Source of the DNA: Pseudomonas sp. CFBP13508
GTDB taxonomy: Bacteria > Pseudomonadota > Gammaproteobacteria > Pseudomonadales > Pseudomonadaceae
Reading direction: 5' to 3'
DNA length: 64,000 nucleotides
Assembly: GCF_005233515.1 (NCBI RefSeq)
Contig: NZ_QFZZ01000001.1
Location: 525,320-589,319, forward strand
The position numbers were made by a program, and so were the translations under genes. This document shows, piece by piece, positions 20,361 through 30,491 of this stretch. Numbering within the stretch: the stretch's first letter is position 1; every line of letters begins with the position of its first letter. Under the pieces are notes generated by a model. The model was given only the letters and a program-made list of their open reading frames with translations, had not been told where the DNA came from and made no database searches.

Positions 20361-22159
20361 AGGCGCTCTCCATCCAGGGGGTGCAAAAGGGGTGCGGCCG
20401 TGAGGCTGACGAGCGCGGTGTACGCCGGCAGTTGGTTCGGGTCCGACAGTTCGACTGCGGCTGGCTGTTGAAACAACCACTCGGTATCAGTCTGTGCAGG
20501 GTTGACCACTGGCGTGTCACTGAGGTTCAGGTCAATTCGCAGCTCACTGCCGTTGCCCAGCCGCCAGCGTGCGCTGACCGCGCCATGGCCGAGCATTTGC
20601 GCGCCCAACGCTTGAGTTCCGGAGAGGTGGGGAATGATGTACTGGTGACGCAACTTCAGCAGTTGCCGGTAGAGCTCTTGCGTCTCCTGTTGTAACGGCG
20701 TGCCACTGCCAACCAGTTGTGGCTGCGAGGCGCGGAAGGTTTCTTCGGCATTCGGATCGGGGATCTGTTCGCGCTTGTGCGGATCGGTAAAGGCACTGAA
20801 TGCGGCGAACTCGTTGCGCCGGCCTTCTCGCACCAGCTCTGCCAGTTCACCGTGGTGGCTGGTAAAAAACAGGAACGGTTGCTCGGCGGCAAACTCGTCG
20901 CCCATGAACATCAACGGAATCATCGGCGACAGCAGCAACAACACCGTCGCCGCCTGCACCGCACGTGGGTCGGCAAGCTGATGCAGACGTTCGCCAAACG
21001 CGCGGTTGCCGATCTGGTCATGGTTCTGCAGGAACAGCACGAAGGCGGTGGAGGGCAGATGTTCGCTCGGCTCGCCGCGAGGTTCGCCATGGCGAGTGAT
21101 GTGGCCCTGGAACACGAAGCCCTGACTCAGACAGCGCACCAGTTGCTCGGTGGGCTGCGCGGCATAGTCGGCGTAATAGGCGTCGGTTTCGCCGGTCAGC
21201 AGCACGTGCAAAGCGTTATGGCCGTCATCGTTCCACTGCGCGTCGTAGTCGGTCTCAAGCAGGCTCGACTGGTTCAGCTCGTTCTCGACAGTCAGCCAGA
21301 CGTGCCGGGTCGGGTCGATCTGCTGGCGAATGCGCCGGGCCAGATCGCTGAGGAAGTCCGGGTCTTCAATTGCGTGTACCGCGTCGAGGCGCAGGCCGTC
21401 GAAACGGTATTCGAGCAGCCACATCAGCGCGTTTTCAATGAAGAACTCGCGCACTTCCGGGCGACGGAAGTCGATCGCCGCGCCCCAAGGCGTGTGCTTG
21501 TCCTCGCGGAAAAAACCCTTGGCGTAACGATGCAGATAGTTGCCATCCGGGCCGAAGTGGTTGTAGACGACGTCGAGAATCACCGCCAGGCCATGGCCGT
21601 GGGCGGTGTCGATCAGGTGTTTGAGTTGTTCCGGTGTGCCGTAGGAGGCTTGCGGTGCATAGGGCAGTACGCCGTCATAGCCCCAGTTGCGATCACCGGG
21701 GAATTGCGCCAGCGGCATCAGTTCGATGGCGGTGATGCCCAGCGCCACCAGCCGCGCCAGATGCTGTTCGACTTCGGCAAAACCACCGAGCGCACCGACG
21801 TGCAGCTCGTAAATCACCGCTTCACTCCACGGCCGACCATTCCAGGTCGTGTGCCGCCATTGGTAGGCATGGGGATCGACCACCACACTGTGGCGGTCGA
21901 GGTCACCATCCTGCGCTCTGGAGGCCGGGTCCGGCACCTCCAGTTCGCCATCGATGCAGTAACGGTAGCGACTGCCCGCCGGGCAATTGGCCTTGATTAC
22001 AAACCAACCGTCGCCCTGAGGCAGCATGGGCAACGATTTTCCATCTTCCAGTTCCACACTGACGTAGAACGCGTCAGGCGCCCACAACGCAAATTGCGTG
22101 TGCTCGGCATCCAGCATGATCGCGCCGTGGGGCCAGGTTTCTTGGGTCCTTGACGGCAT
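20357..22159 (-). CDS. treZ: Malto-oligosyltrehalose trehalohydrolase TreZ
   Basis: The 600-residue GH13 enzyme cleaves the terminal trehalose from the maltooligosyl-trehalose made by TreY. Visible features are the N-terminal module (TQFALWAPDAFYVSVELEDG), VIYELHVGALG, VILDVVYNHFGPDG, FDGLRLDAVHAIED with the nucleophile Asp, VENELNQSSLLE with the Glu, and FLQNHDQIGNRAFG. ATG 22159 is preferred over TTG 22168 because AGGGAG sits about 9 bases upstream. The gene follows glgA by 17 bases and overlaps malQ by four. Confidence 0.95.
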   Translation of the reverse strand: MPSRTQETWPHGAIMLDAEHTQFALWAPDAFYVSVELEDGKSLPMLPQGDGWFVIKANCPAGSRYRYCIDGELEVPDPASRAQDGDLDRHSVVVDPHAYQWRHTTWNGRPWSEAVIYELHVGALGGFAEVEQHLARLVALGITAIELMPLAQFPGDRNWGYDGVLPYAPQASYGTPEQLKHLIDTAHGHGLAVILDVVYNHFGPDGNYLHRYAKGFFREDKHTPWGAAIDFRRPEVREFFIENALMWLLEYRFDGLRLDAVHAIEDPDFLSDLARRIRQQIDPTRHVWLTVENELNQSSLLETDYDAQWNDDGHNALHVLLTGETDAYYADYAAQPTEQLVRCLSQGFVFQGHITRHGEPRGEPSEHLPSTAFVLFLQNHDQIGNRAFGERLHQLADPRAVQAATVLLLLSPMIPLMFMGDEFAAEQPFLFFTSHHGELAELVREGRRNEFAAFSAFTDPHKREQIPDPNAEETFRASQPQLVGSGTPLQQETQELYRQLLKLRHQYIIPHLSGTQALGAQMLGHGAVSARWRLGNGSELRIDLNLSDTPVVNPAQTDTEWLFQQPAAVELSDPNQLPAYTALVSLTAAPLLHPLDGERL

Positions 22160-22176
22160 TTTCTGCAACTCCCTGG

Positions 22177-23763
22177 TTATTTGTGGCTGGCTTTACCCAA
22201 CGCCTTGGCGACCAGTTGTTCGTAAAGTTCGGCGTAGGGTTCAACCGCTTTGCTCCAGTTGAACGGTGCAGCCATGGCGCGGCAGCGCATGGCATTGAGC
22301 AATTCCGGGAAGGCGAAGACCTTGAACGCGCGGCTCAGGGCTTCCTTGTAGCTATCAACGGTGGACTCATCGAAGAGGAAACCGGTGACGCCGTTTTCAA
22401 TGGTGTCGGCCAGACCGCCGGTGTTGCGCGCGACCGGCAACGAGCCGAAACGCTGGGCGTACATCTGGCTCAAGCCGCATGGTTCGTAACGCGACGGCAT
22501 CAGCAGGAAATCGCTGCCGGCGAACATGCGCCGGGCATCGGTCTCGTTGAAGCCAATGCGTACGCCGATCTGGCCAGGAAAGCGCAGGGCCAGTTCACGC
22601 ATGGCTTGCTCTTCTTCCGGCTCACCACGGCCGATGATCGCGATCTGGCCACCGTTCTGCACGATGTACTCGGACACCGCTTCGGTGAGGTCGAGACCTT
22701 TCTGATACACGAGACGCGAAACCACGGCGAACAACGGGCCAGTCGAATCGTTCAAGCCAAACAGCTCACGGACGTGCGCCGCGTTGATCGCTTTGCCTTC
22801 CCAGTCGCCGATGGCGAACGGGGCAAACAGGTGCGGGTCGGTCGCCGAATCCCAGCTCTCATCGATGCCGTTCGGGATGCCGCTGAGCAGGCCTTGCTGG
22901 GTCTTGGCGGCAAGGAAACCGTCGAGGCCACAGCCGAAGTCCGGGGTGGTGATCTCTTGCGCATACGTCGCGCTGACGGTGGTGATGTGGCTCGAATAGG
23001 CCATGCCGGCCTTGAGGAACGACATCTTGCCGTAGAACTCCATGCCTTCCTGTTGCAGGGCATGGGTGGGAATCCCCAGCTCCGGGCAGGAACCAAGGCT
23101 GGTCACGCCTTGATAGGCAAGGTTGTGAATGGTGAACAGCGTTGGCGTGCGCTGCCCGCGCCAGTGCATGTAAGCGGGCGCGAGGCCAGCCGGCCAGTCA
23201 TGGGCGTGCACCAGATCCGGGCGCCAATGGATTTGCGCAAGATTGGCGGCGATGTCGGCAGCGGCGAGGCCGAGACGGGCGAAGCGGATATGGTTGTCCG
23301 GCCAGTCGCGACCGTTGTTGGCGCCGTAAGGGCCACCTTCACGCTCGTAGAGTTCAGGGCAGATCAACACGTAGATCACCAGGCCATCGGGCATGTCCAT
23401 GCGCCCGATCTTGCAAGGTGGCAGCGCAGCGTGGCCACCCAGCTCGCCGATGATGTGAATCGGGTTTTCGCTGTGCACCACCTGCGGATAACCTGGGATC
23501 AGCACCCGCACATCATGCAGATGGGCCATGGCCCGGGGCAGGGCGGCAGAGACGTCACCGAGGCCGCCGGTCTTGACCAGATCGGCGATTTCCGAAGTCA
23601 CGAACAACACTTTTTTCTTGTTGGGATTCTGGCTTGCTACCGGAGCAAGCGTCTTGGTGCCGGGTACGTTGATCTGTCGGCTGCCGGGAACACTGATGGT
23701 GCTCGATTCTCCAAGCGACTGGTGAGCACGCTCTCCCTGAATATCCAATGCCGCACTGATCAT
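22177..23763 (-). CDS. glgA: Glycogen synthase GlgA
   Basis: This 528-residue GT5 enzyme transfers glucose from a nucleotide sugar, usually ADP-glucose, to alpha-glucan. The KTGGLGDV sugar-nucleotide motif sits at residues 64-71, and the C-terminal domain holds MPSRYEPCGLSQMYAQRFGS and RNTGGLADTIEN. Compared with E. coli GlgA (477 residues) it has a ~50-residue N-terminal extension with no clear motif. The start at 23763 has GGGAG upstream. It is the first gene of the long minus-strand run. No glgC is in the window, so the source of ADP-glucose is not visible here. Confidence 0.95.
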   Translation of the reverse strand: MISAALDIQGERAHQSLGESSTISVPGSRQINVPGTKTLAPVASQNPNKKKVLFVTSEIADLVKTGGLGDVSAALPRAMAHLHDVRVLIPGYPQVVHSENPIHIIGELGGHAALPPCKIGRMDMPDGLVIYVLICPELYEREGGPYGANNGRDWPDNHIRFARLGLAAADIAANLAQIHWRPDLVHAHDWPAGLAPAYMHWRGQRTPTLFTIHNLAYQGVTSLGSCPELGIPTHALQQEGMEFYGKMSFLKAGMAYSSHITTVSATYAQEITTPDFGCGLDGFLAAKTQQGLLSGIPNGIDESWDSATDPHLFAPFAIGDWEGKAINAAHVRELFGLNDSTGPLFAVVSRLVYQKGLDLTEAVSEYIVQNGGQIAIIGRGEPEEEQAMRELALRFPGQIGVRIGFNETDARRMFAGSDFLLMPSRYEPCGLSQMYAQRFGSLPVARNTGGLADTIENGVTGFLFDESTVDSYKEALSRAFKVFAFPELLNAMRCRAMAAPFNWSKAVEPYAELYEQLVAKALGKASHK

Positions 23764-24353
23764 ATGTATCTCCCGTGTGTGATCTGATTCTTGTCTCGAA
23801 CAAGCTGTTTCGTGGCCAAGTCCTGTGGCCGGGCGCAAAGGCGCCACGCATCGGTGAGCAAATGCTGACCCAACACGCGCAAGCAGAATGGGTGGTGAGG
23901 CCGTTGCAAGGATTACACCAGTCGCTTTCGCCCAGTTGTTCTGATGACCTGTGGCGTGAAGCAAAAGTTTCGACTTTTTTTCGTCGGTATGACCGAGTGG
24001 TTTGGCCACTGAAAAATCAGTCTAGGCCAGATCCTAGAGCGGGCTGGGGCAAATGGGTAAATTGTTCGACAATCGGTTGTGTCGGGATGTAAGCGAGGGT
24101 TCAGGAGGGGAAACGCTCCGACGAAGGGCATGTTTTTCGGTGGGAGTGGGCCAAAACGGTGACTGAGCAGTCACGATTTTGTGCTAGGGGACGGGCCGGT
24201 TGCACCGTTGTGGTGCGAGGGTATTTCAGAGCGGTATCTGAGATGAGACCTTCGCGAGCAGGCTCGCTCCCACATTGGAACGCGTACAACCTGTGGGAGC
24301 GAGCCTGCTCGCGAAGAGGCCTGTTGCAGCAACTGAACTTTAAAGCGATGGAA
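23764..24353. other. Gene-free region upstream of glgA
   Basis: These 590 bases between glgA and the hydroxyacid dehydrogenase gene hold no ORF with a supported start. The left part, next to glgA, should contain the promoter of the glgA-treZ-malQ-treY run; I could not fix a convincing -35/-10. The right part contains an inverted REP pair at 24251-24316. Confidence 0.5.
24251..24316. repeat. REP pair in tail-to-tail order
   Basis: The two REP halves occur in the reverse order from the other doublets: TTCGCGAGCAGGCTCGCTCC first and GTGGGAGCGAGCCTGCTCGC second, with only about 20 bases between them. It lies just past the stop of the hydroxyacid dehydrogenase gene. Confidence 0.85.
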
Positions 24354-25307
24354 TCAATTCAACAGACGCACCGGCTCCCCAGCCGCCCAAGCCTGAATAT
24401 CCTCGATCATCTGCCGGAAGAACTGCTCGTAATTCTGCCGACTGACATACCCCACATGCGGCGTGGCGAGCACGTTGTCCAGCGTGCGAAACGGGTGCAG
24501 GGCCGGCAAAGGCTCTTGCTCGAACACGTCCAGCGCCGCCCCGGCAATCCGCCGTTTCTGTAGCGCCTTGATCAACGCCGCTTCATCGACGATCGGCCCG
24601 CGAGCGGTGTTGACCAGCAGCGCAGTGGGTTTCATCCAGTCCAGCGCCTGGGCATCCACCAGACCGCGACTGCGCTCACTGAGCACCAGGTGCACCGACA
24701 GTACGTCGGCCTGTTCGAACAGTTGCTGCTTGCTGACGTACGTCACACCGGCCTGTCCAGCGCGTTCGGCCGTGAGGTTTTCGCTCCAGGCAATCACCCG
24801 CATGCCGAATACCTGGCCGAACTGCGCGACCCGCTGGCCGATGCTGCCCAAACCCAGGATTCCCAAGGTCTTGCCATGCAGGTCGCCGCCGAGTCCTTGT
24901 TGCCACAGGCCGGCGCGCAGGGCATTTGCTTCCTTCACCAGATCCCGGGTGGCAGCCATGATCAGCGCCCAGGTCAGTTCCGGCGCGGCGTGTTTATAGC
25001 TGTCGGTGCCGCAGACCTTGATGCCCAGCGCTGCTGCAGCCGGCATGTCCAGCGCGGCATTGCGCATGCCGCCGGTGACCAGCAACTTCAGATTGGGCAA
25101 GCGCCCGAGCAAGTCGGCGTCGAAACGCGTGCGTTCGCGCATGACGCAGATCACCTCGTACTGGCCGAGGCGCTCGGCCAGTGTCGCGTTGTCGGCCGGG
25201 TAATCATGCACAAAGGTCACTTCACCGATGCTCTCCAGCACGGACCAGTCGACCACGTCGCGAGCCACGTCCTGCCAGTCATCGATCACTGCAATCTGCA
25301 CCGTCAT
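24354..25307 (-). CDS. D-2-hydroxyacid dehydrogenase family protein
   Basis: The 317-residue product is an NAD(P)-dependent oxidoreductase of the D-isomer 2-hydroxyacid dehydrogenase family. The Rossmann motif is GILGLGSIGQRVA near residue 150. The catalytic Arg is in LLVNTARGPIVDE, followed by DVFEQEPLP with the Glu and ATPHVGYVS with the His. The substrate cannot be told; hydroxypyruvate, phosphoglycerate-like acids and formate-type relatives share these motifs. GAGGTAAG precedes the ATG. It lies 12 bases downstream of the alpha/beta hydrolase gene, so the two form an operon. Confidence 0.85.
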   Translation of the reverse strand: MTVQIAVIDDWQDVARDVVDWSVLESIGEVTFVHDYPADNATLAERLGQYEVICVMRERTRFDADLLGRLPNLKLLVTGGMRNAALDMPAAAALGIKVCGTDSYKHAAPELTWALIMAATRDLVKEANALRAGLWQQGLGGDLHGKTLGILGLGSIGQRVAQFGQVFGMRVIAWSENLTAERAGQAGVTYVSKQQLFEQADVLSVHLVLSERSRGLVDAQALDWMKPTALLVNTARGPIVDEAALIKALQKRRIAGAALDVFEQEPLPALHPFRTLDNVLATPHVGYVSRQNYEQFFRQMIEDIQAWAAGEPVRLLN

Positions 25308-25319
25308 CGGCTTACCTCA

Positions 25320-26366
25320 TCATGGAGCGGAAGGAGTCTTGCCCAGCCAGCCGAGCAACGCCTGATGGAATTTCTCCGGTTCTTCCATCTGTGGCGCGTG
25401 GCCCATGCCCGGGAATTCGATCAGCGTCGACTGCGGAATCAGCTTGGCGACCTGTTTACCGAGCACCTCGTAATGACCGATTTTCGCTTTCACTTCCGGC
25501 GGTGCGAGGTCCTTGCCGATGGCCGTGGTGTCGGAGGTGCCGATCAGCAACAGGGTCGGCATCTTCAGATCCTTGAACTCGTAGTACACCGGCTGGGTGA
25601 AGATCATGTCGTAGATCAGCGCCGAGTTCCACGCGACCTGGGTCTTGCCCGGACCTTTGCTCAGACCTGCGAGCATGTCGACCCAACGATCGAATTCCGG
25701 CTTCCAGCGGCCATCGTAATAGGTGGTGCGCTCATAGTCGCGAATGCCCTTGGCCGTGACCTTCAACTCACGCTGATACCACTGATCGACGGTGCGATAG
25801 GGAACGCCGAGGGCTTTCCAGTCTTCCAGACCGATCGGGTTGACCATCGCCAATTGATCGACCTGCTCCGGGAACAGCAGCGCATAACGGGTGGCGAGCA
25901 TGCCGCCGGTAGAGTGGCCGAGCAGGGTGGCTTTCTGGATACCCAGGGCTTTGAGCAGTTGCTGGGTGTTGGTGGCCAGTTGCTGGAAGCTGTACTGATA
26001 GTGCTCAGGTTTGCTGGAGGTGCAGAAGCCGATCTGGTCCGGCGCAATAACGCGGTAGCCGGCATCGCTCAAGGCCTTGATCGAGCTGTCCCAGGTCGCT
26101 GCGCAGAAATTCTTGCCGTGCATCAGCACCACGGTGCGGCCGTTGGCCTTGCCATTGGCGGCGACGTCCATGTAACCCATTTGCAGTTTCTGACCCTGGG
26201 ATTCGAAGGCGAAGTGTTTAAGCGTGTAGGGATATTGGAAGCCTTGCAGCTCCGGGCCGTAGGCAGGCCCTTCGGCGGGGGCGGTTTCAGTGGCTGCGTG
26301 CGCCATTAATGGCAGGGCAGCGCTGAGGACGAGGCCGGGCAGCCAGCGGGAAAGCGTGACGGACAT
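25320..26366 (-). CDS. Secreted or periplasmic alpha/beta hydrolase
   Basis: The 348-residue product has a signal peptide ending near residue 25 (LPLMAHA). The alpha/beta hydrolase core has VVLMHGKNFCAATW (oxyanion region), LLGHSTGGMLATRYA with nucleophile Ser in GHSTG, and the C-terminal GMGHAPQMEEP with the catalytic His. The substrate is unknown. The start at 26366 has AAGGAG 9-14 bases upstream; the longer ORF adds residues before a clear signal peptide. It is the upstream partner of the hydroxyacid dehydrogenase gene. Confidence 0.85.
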   Translation of the reverse strand: MSVTLSRWLPGLVLSAALPLMAHAATETAPAEGPAYGPELQGFQYPYTLKHFAFESQGQKLQMGYMDVAANGKANGRTVVLMHGKNFCAATWDSSIKALSDAGYRVIAPDQIGFCTSSKPEHYQYSFQQLATNTQQLLKALGIQKATLLGHSTGGMLATRYALLFPEQVDQLAMVNPIGLEDWKALGVPYRTVDQWYQRELKVTAKGIRDYERTTYYDGRWKPEFDRWVDMLAGLSKGPGKTQVAWNSALIYDMIFTQPVYYEFKDLKMPTLLLIGTSDTTAIGKDLAPPEVKAKIGHYEVLGKQVAKLIPQSTLIEFPGMGHAPQMEEPEKFHQALLGWLGKTPSAP

Positions 26367-26452
26367 AAGCACAAACTCCTTGAAAATTGGCCGACTCTGG
26401 AAGGCGGGGATTACGCCGACGTTAAACAAAGGCAATCACACTGAGGGTTGGT

Positions 26453-26887
26453 TCAACCGAGCCAGCCCAGTGTCAGCAAGGCCAGCACGCCATAGCGCGC
26501 GCCTTTGGCCAGGGTGACGATCAACAGAAAGCGCCCGAGCGGTTCGCGCATGACGCCGGCTATCAAGGTCAGCGGATCGCCGATCACCGGCAGCCAACTG
26601 AGCAGCAGCGACCAATGCCCATAACGCTCGTAGTGCTTGCGTGCCTTGGCCATGTGCTTGGGATTGACCGGAAACCAGCGTCGATCCTGAAAGCGCTCGA
26701 TGCCCCGTCCCAGCCACCAGTTGACCAGCGAACCGAGCACGTTGCCCAGCGTCGCTACCGCGAGCAAACCCCACAGCCAGTAACGCTCGCTGACGATCAG
26801 GCCGACCAGCAGCGCCTCGGACTGCAATGGCAACAAAGTTGCCGCACCAAACGCAGCAAAGAACAGGCCGAAGTAGGCTGCCCCCAT
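26453..26887 (-). CDS. YqaA/DedA-type small membrane protein
   Basis: The 144-residue product has about four hydrophobic segments and the family pattern LLPLQSEALLVG, GNVLGSLVNWWLGR and LLSWLPVIGDPLTLIAGVMR. The last of these resembles the SNARE-associated/DedA core, and YqaA proteins are short members of that group, linked to membrane lipid handling. ATG 26887 overlaps the stop of the DUF411 gene (TGATG), so the two are co-translated. A TTG three bases upstream is less likely. Confidence 0.8.
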   Translation of the reverse strand: MGAAYFGLFFAAFGAATLLPLQSEALLVGLIVSERYWLWGLLAVATLGNVLGSLVNWWLGRGIERFQDRRWFPVNPKHMAKARKHYERYGHWSLLLSWLPVIGDPLTLIAGVMREPLGRFLLIVTLAKGARYGVLALLTLGWLG

Positions 26888-27333
26888 CAATGGGCCGGGT
26901 AGTCCGCCACTACCACATCAGCGCCGTCCTTCTTCAGGCCGATCACTTGGTACGCATCGCTCATGCCGTCCATTTCCATGCCCGGCGAGCCCATTGGCAT
27001 GCCCGGCGCAGCCACACCCAGCAGATCGTCGCGCTTGCTCAACGCAAGCACCTGATCGGCCGGCACATGGCCTTCGACGAATTTGCCATTGATGATCGCC
27101 GTGTGGCAGGACGCCAGACGCGGTGGTACGCCGTGCTGCTGTTTAAAGCTGCTCATGTCGCTTTCGACGTGGTCTTCGACTTTGAAACCATTGGCTTCGA
27201 GATGGCTGATCCACTTTTTGCAGCAGCCGCAATTGGCGTCGCGGTGCACTTCGATCGGGATCAGTTCGGCGGCTTGCGCCAGGGAGGAGATGAACAGGGC
27301 GCTCAGGGCGAGCAGACGCAGTTGGCTTCGCAT
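26887..27333 (-). CDS. DUF411 metal-binding protein, exported
   Basis: The 148-residue product has a signal peptide (residues 1-21, ending SSLAQA). The DUF411 core contains the CGCCKKW motif, a conserved Cys cluster thought to bind copper or other soft metals, and LASCHTAIINGKFVEGHVP. Met-rich stretches (PGMPMGSPGMEMDGM) support a copper role. It overlaps the YqaA gene. No copper efflux genes are in the window. Confidence 0.85.
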   Translation of the reverse strand: MRSQLRLLALSALFISSLAQAAELIPIEVHRDANCGCCKKWISHLEANGFKVEDHVESDMSSFKQQHGVPPRLASCHTAIINGKFVEGHVPADQVLALSKRDDLLGVAAPGMPMGSPGMEMDGMSDAYQVIGLKKDGADVVVADYPAH

Positions 27334-27442
27334 GGGAATGGGCTCTCGACTCGGTGAAGGTCAGCAAGAACGCATTTTGACCGGTTTTTCCATCCCGGCA
27401 TCAACTGAGTGTTTCCAGTTGCTACAAGACAGCCGAACCAAT

Positions 27443-27529
27443 GTGGAAGCGAGCCTGCTCGCGAATGCGGTCGGCCAGCCGCAGCTACAGTGACTGAAAA
27501 ATCGCTTTCGCGAGCAGGCTCGCTCCCAC
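27443..27529. repeat. REP doublet (inverted pair)
   Basis: The left half has one change (GTGGAAGCGAGCC in place of GTGGGAGCGAGCC); the right half is standard. It sits between the DUF411 gene and the chemoreceptor gene, both on the minus strand. Confidence 0.88.
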
Positions 27530-27573
27530 AGGGGATTGGCGTAAAGGCCAAAATCCCCGTGGTCGCGGTTGGC

Positions 27574-29565
27574 TTAACTGACCTTGAACCGCCCCATGAT
27601 CGCGCTCACGCGGCTATTGGCTTCGAGCAATTGGCGGGTATTCAGCTCGCTGGCCTGGCCGCTCTGCACCAGTTCATCGACCATGTGGCGGATCTGCACC
27701 ATGCTGCGGTTGATCTCTTCGGTCACTGCGCTTTGTTGTTCGGCGGCGGTGGCGATCTGCGTGCTGAGGCTGTTGATGTGGCTGACCGAACCGGCCATTT
27801 CGTCCAGCCCCGAGTTGACTCGGGCGGTGGCGTCAGCGGCGGACTGGCAACTGGCCTGGGTGTTTTCCATGGCACTGACCGAGGAACTCACGCCTTGGGT
27901 CAGACGGGTCAACATCTCGTTGATTTCCGAGGTGCTGGCCTGAGTGCGGGCGGCGAGGGCGCGGACTTCATCCGCCACTACTGCAAAGCCGCGACCCTGT
28001 TCACCGGCCCGGGCCGCTTCAATCGCCGCGTTGAGGGCGAGCAGGTTGGTTTGCCCGGCAATCGCTCCGATCACGCCGAGGATTTCGGTAATGCGCTGGG
28101 CGTCCTGCTGCATGTTTTCAACTTTGTGTGTAGCGCTGGCCACTTCGTCGATCAGCGCAACCACGCTGTTGGTCGCTTCACCCACCACGACGCGCGAGCG
28201 ATCGGCGTTTTCATTGGCGCGCTGGGTGAACGCAGCGGTTTCAGCGGCATTCTGCGCCACGCTTTCAGCGGTGGAACTCATTTCGGTAATGGCGGTGACG
28301 GTCTGGTCGGTTTCCGAGGCGTGACGCAGCAGAATCTGGCTGGTGTGCGCCGAGGTGCGTTGCAGATTGTCGAGGCTGGAAGCCATGGCGCCGGTGGCCT
28401 GGGTGACTTCGCCGATCATGTTCTGCAGGTAGACGATGAAGGTGTTGACCGAATGGCCGATGGCACCCAGTTCGTCTTCGGCGCGAATGGTGATGCGGCG
28501 AGTCAGGTCGGCGTCGCCGCTGGACAGCGAATCGATGTTGGCTTTCAGAGCCTTCATGCGCTGTACCAGTTTGCGAATCGCGTAAACCTGCAACAGCACC
28601 AGCAGGATCACCAGTGGAATCTGGATCAGGCTGAGACTGTTGAGCACATCGTCACGCTGGGCGGTGAGCATCTTGGTCGGCAGGGCAGTGGCGAGGAACC
28701 ACGGTGTGCCCTCGATAGGGCGCATGAAGAATGTGGCGTCTTCACCGTTGTTGTCGAACTCGACGCGTTGCGCTTTATCGCGGTTCTGCAGGCCGGTCTT
28801 GATCTGATTGACGAAGGTCGAGCTGGCCGCCAGTTCGCTGATGTTCTTCAACACGATCGGGCCGCTGATGCGCGAACTGTTGCTGATGATCTTGCCGTCA
28901 GCCTCGACGATAAGCATCTCGGCGTTGAGGTCTTTTTCCTTGCGTGCCACCAGGTCGTTGAAAAAGCCCAGGGTCACGTCGATGGTCGAGACGCCCCAGG
29001 CGCTGCCGTTCTTGTAGATCGCCATGGCGCAGTTGGTGCGCGGCTCGGCACTGGCGTCGTCCTTATAGGCAGCGGCCCACGCGCATTGGCCGCGCGGGGT
29101 GGCCATGCCGCCCTTGTGCCAGCTCTGGTCGTAGTAGTTGGGTGCGGCGTCGCTGTTCCAGAACGTATTGACCTTGAGCTGCCCCGAGGCATCGCGGTGC
29201 CAGAAGGTGCTGAACTTGTTGCGCCCGGCCTCGCGCTGGCCGGGCAACGGCCAGATACCGCCGCCAAAGACTTTCAGTTCGCCGTACTGATCCACCAGCC
29301 CGGGCAACACCACATCGATGGCGGCGCTGTCGAGCAGGGGGATGGTCTGGGTGATGCTGCGTTGCTGCGCCTGCACCTTGTTCAACTCGCCCTGAATCTG
29401 CACGGCGACTTCGGCGATGCGGTTGAGTACCACCTTCTCTTCGGTATCGCGCAGGGTCGGTGCGACCAACTGGCTGATGCCGACCACGGTCAGCACGGAC
29501 AACAGCAGAATGAACAGAACCAGAAACAGCGTGTAGCGAGCCTGAATAGTGCGCAGTGCGGGCAT
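27574..29565 (-). CDS. Methyl-accepting chemotaxis protein with periplasmic sensor domain
   Basis: The 663-residue product has an N-terminal membrane segment near residues 11-33, a periplasmic sensor of about 300 residues, a second membrane segment around 338-357 ([19 protein letters not shown]), a HAMP domain and a cytoplasmic signalling domain. The hairpin tip that contacts CheA/CheW is present as [19 protein letters not shown]. The sensor has dCache-like features ([20 protein letters not shown] and [18 protein letters not shown]), but the ligand cannot be read. The start at 29565 has AAGGAT upstream. Confidence 0.9.
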   Translation of the reverse strand: MPALRTIQARYTLFLVLFILLLSVLTVVGISQLVAPTLRDTEEKVVLNRIAEVAVQIQGELNKVQAQQRSITQTIPLLDSAAIDVVLPGLVDQYGELKVFGGGIWPLPGQREAGRNKFSTFWHRDASGQLKVNTFWNSDAAPNYYDQSWHKGGMATPRGQCAWAAAYKDDASAEPRTNCAMAIYKNGSAWGVSTIDVTLGFFNDLVARKEKDLNAEMLIVEADGKIISNSSRISGPIVLKNISELAASSTFVNQIKTGLQNRDKAQRVEFDNNGEDATFFMRPIEGTPWFLATALPTKMLTAQRDDVLNSLSLIQIPLVILLVLLQVYAIRKLVQRMKALKANIDSLSSGDADLTRRITIRAEDELGAIGHSVNTFIVYLQNMIGEVTQATGAMASSLDNLQRTSAHTSQILLRHASETDQTVTAITEMSSTAESVAQNAAETAAFTQRANENADRSRVVVGEATNSVVALIDEVASATHKVENMQQDAQRITEILGVIGAIAGQTNLLALNAAIEAARAGEQGRGFAVVADEVRALAARTQASTSEINEMLTRLTQGVSSSVSAMENTQASCQSAADATARVNSGLDEMAGSVSHINSLSTQIATAAEQQSAVTEEINRSMVQIRHMVDELVQSGQASELNTRQLLEANSRVSAIMGRFKVS

Positions 29566-29918
29566 GGAACTGATCCTTGAGCGGCGTTTTTTATTGGAAG
29601 GCAGGGTCAAAACAGGACGGGTATCACAGCGTATCGACTTAGCGCGCGGAAGCTTTAGGTACTTGCGTGCCTAAAGAACACAGGGCGATGACCGGTTGGT
29701 ATCGGGATTGGTACATCCCTGGAAATCGACACGTTTGTTACATCCTGATGAACACTTTGAAGCAACGTTTGTGGGCTTTCGGCCCTGTCTCAGAATGTAC
29801 GAGATTTGTAAAAAAGCGCACAAAAGGGTTGGTTGGATCAGGCGAAGCGGCCGATACTCGCGCCCATTCAAATCGTTGGACAAGGACATTTCATGCTCAC
29901 TGCACAAGGAGTACTCGC
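29566..29918. other. Gene-free divergent region upstream of the chemoreceptor and the 175-residue gene
   Basis: These 353 bases hold promoters for both divergent genes. A short inverted repeat, CTTTAGGTAC...GTGCCTAAAG (29653-29676), lies about 90 bases upstream of the chemoreceptor start and could be an operator or a small hairpin. I saw no supported ORF; an in-frame extension of the downstream gene up to 29667 lacks a binding site. Confidence 0.4.
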
Positions 29919-30446
29919 ATGACGATCGGCTATACCGGCGCCTGGGAAAGCAAGGCGGGCGTTCTGGTCCGTGATACCGGCGCGAAGAAGCAGGTTTCGC
30001 AGAGCGTCAAAGTGCAGCAGATGTTGACCCTGGTCGGTAACGATCCGAATGCACTGAATGTCGCGGAGATGGACAAACAGGGCTTGCGCAAGCAGATCAA
30101 GGGTTTCGACCCCGCCAACGTCTCCGTCAAGCAACTGGGCAACCTGAGCGAGTTTCTGCGCGGGCGCGGCCTGATTTCCGAGATCACCTCGATTACCTTG
30201 CTCAATGCCGGCGACAAGTTCGACCGGTTCGGCGTGCAGAAGGACCCGGAGGCTAAGTTCAACGCGCTGGAATATTTCGCCACGCAGCTCGATGCTATCC
30301 AGACCAACAGTCTCAATGGCAATTACTACGGCAAGAGCCTGATTCCCGAATTCAAGAAAGCCATTTACGTCCTGCAGAATCTCAAGACCTATGGTGAAGG
30401 CAACGCTGCCGTGCCATCCGACAAGGGCCTGACGGCCAAGGCATAA
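29919..30446 (+). CDS. Hypothetical protein, 175 residues
   Basis: I do not recognise this protein. It has no signal peptide or membrane segment. It is Lys/Gln-rich and probably mostly helical, with MLTLVGNDPNALNVAEMDK, LGNLSEFLRGRGLISEIT and FNALEYFATQLDAIQ as the more ordered parts. The start at 29919 is set by CAAGGAG 9 bases upstream. It stands alone, transcribed from a region divergent from the chemoreceptor and convergent with the GNAT gene. Confidence 0.7.
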   Translation: MTIGYTGAWESKAGVLVRDTGAKKQVSQSVKVQQMLTLVGNDPNALNVAEMDKQGLRKQIKGFDPANVSVKQLGNLSEFLRGRGLISEITSITLLNAGDKFDRFGVQKDPEAKFNALEYFATQLDAIQTNSLNGNYYGKSLIPEFKKAIYVLQNLKTYGEGNAAVPSDKGLTAKA

Positions 30447-30491
30447 GCCCGCGCGCAGTTGAGCGGGCTCATGTCGTTTACTGGCGCTCGT

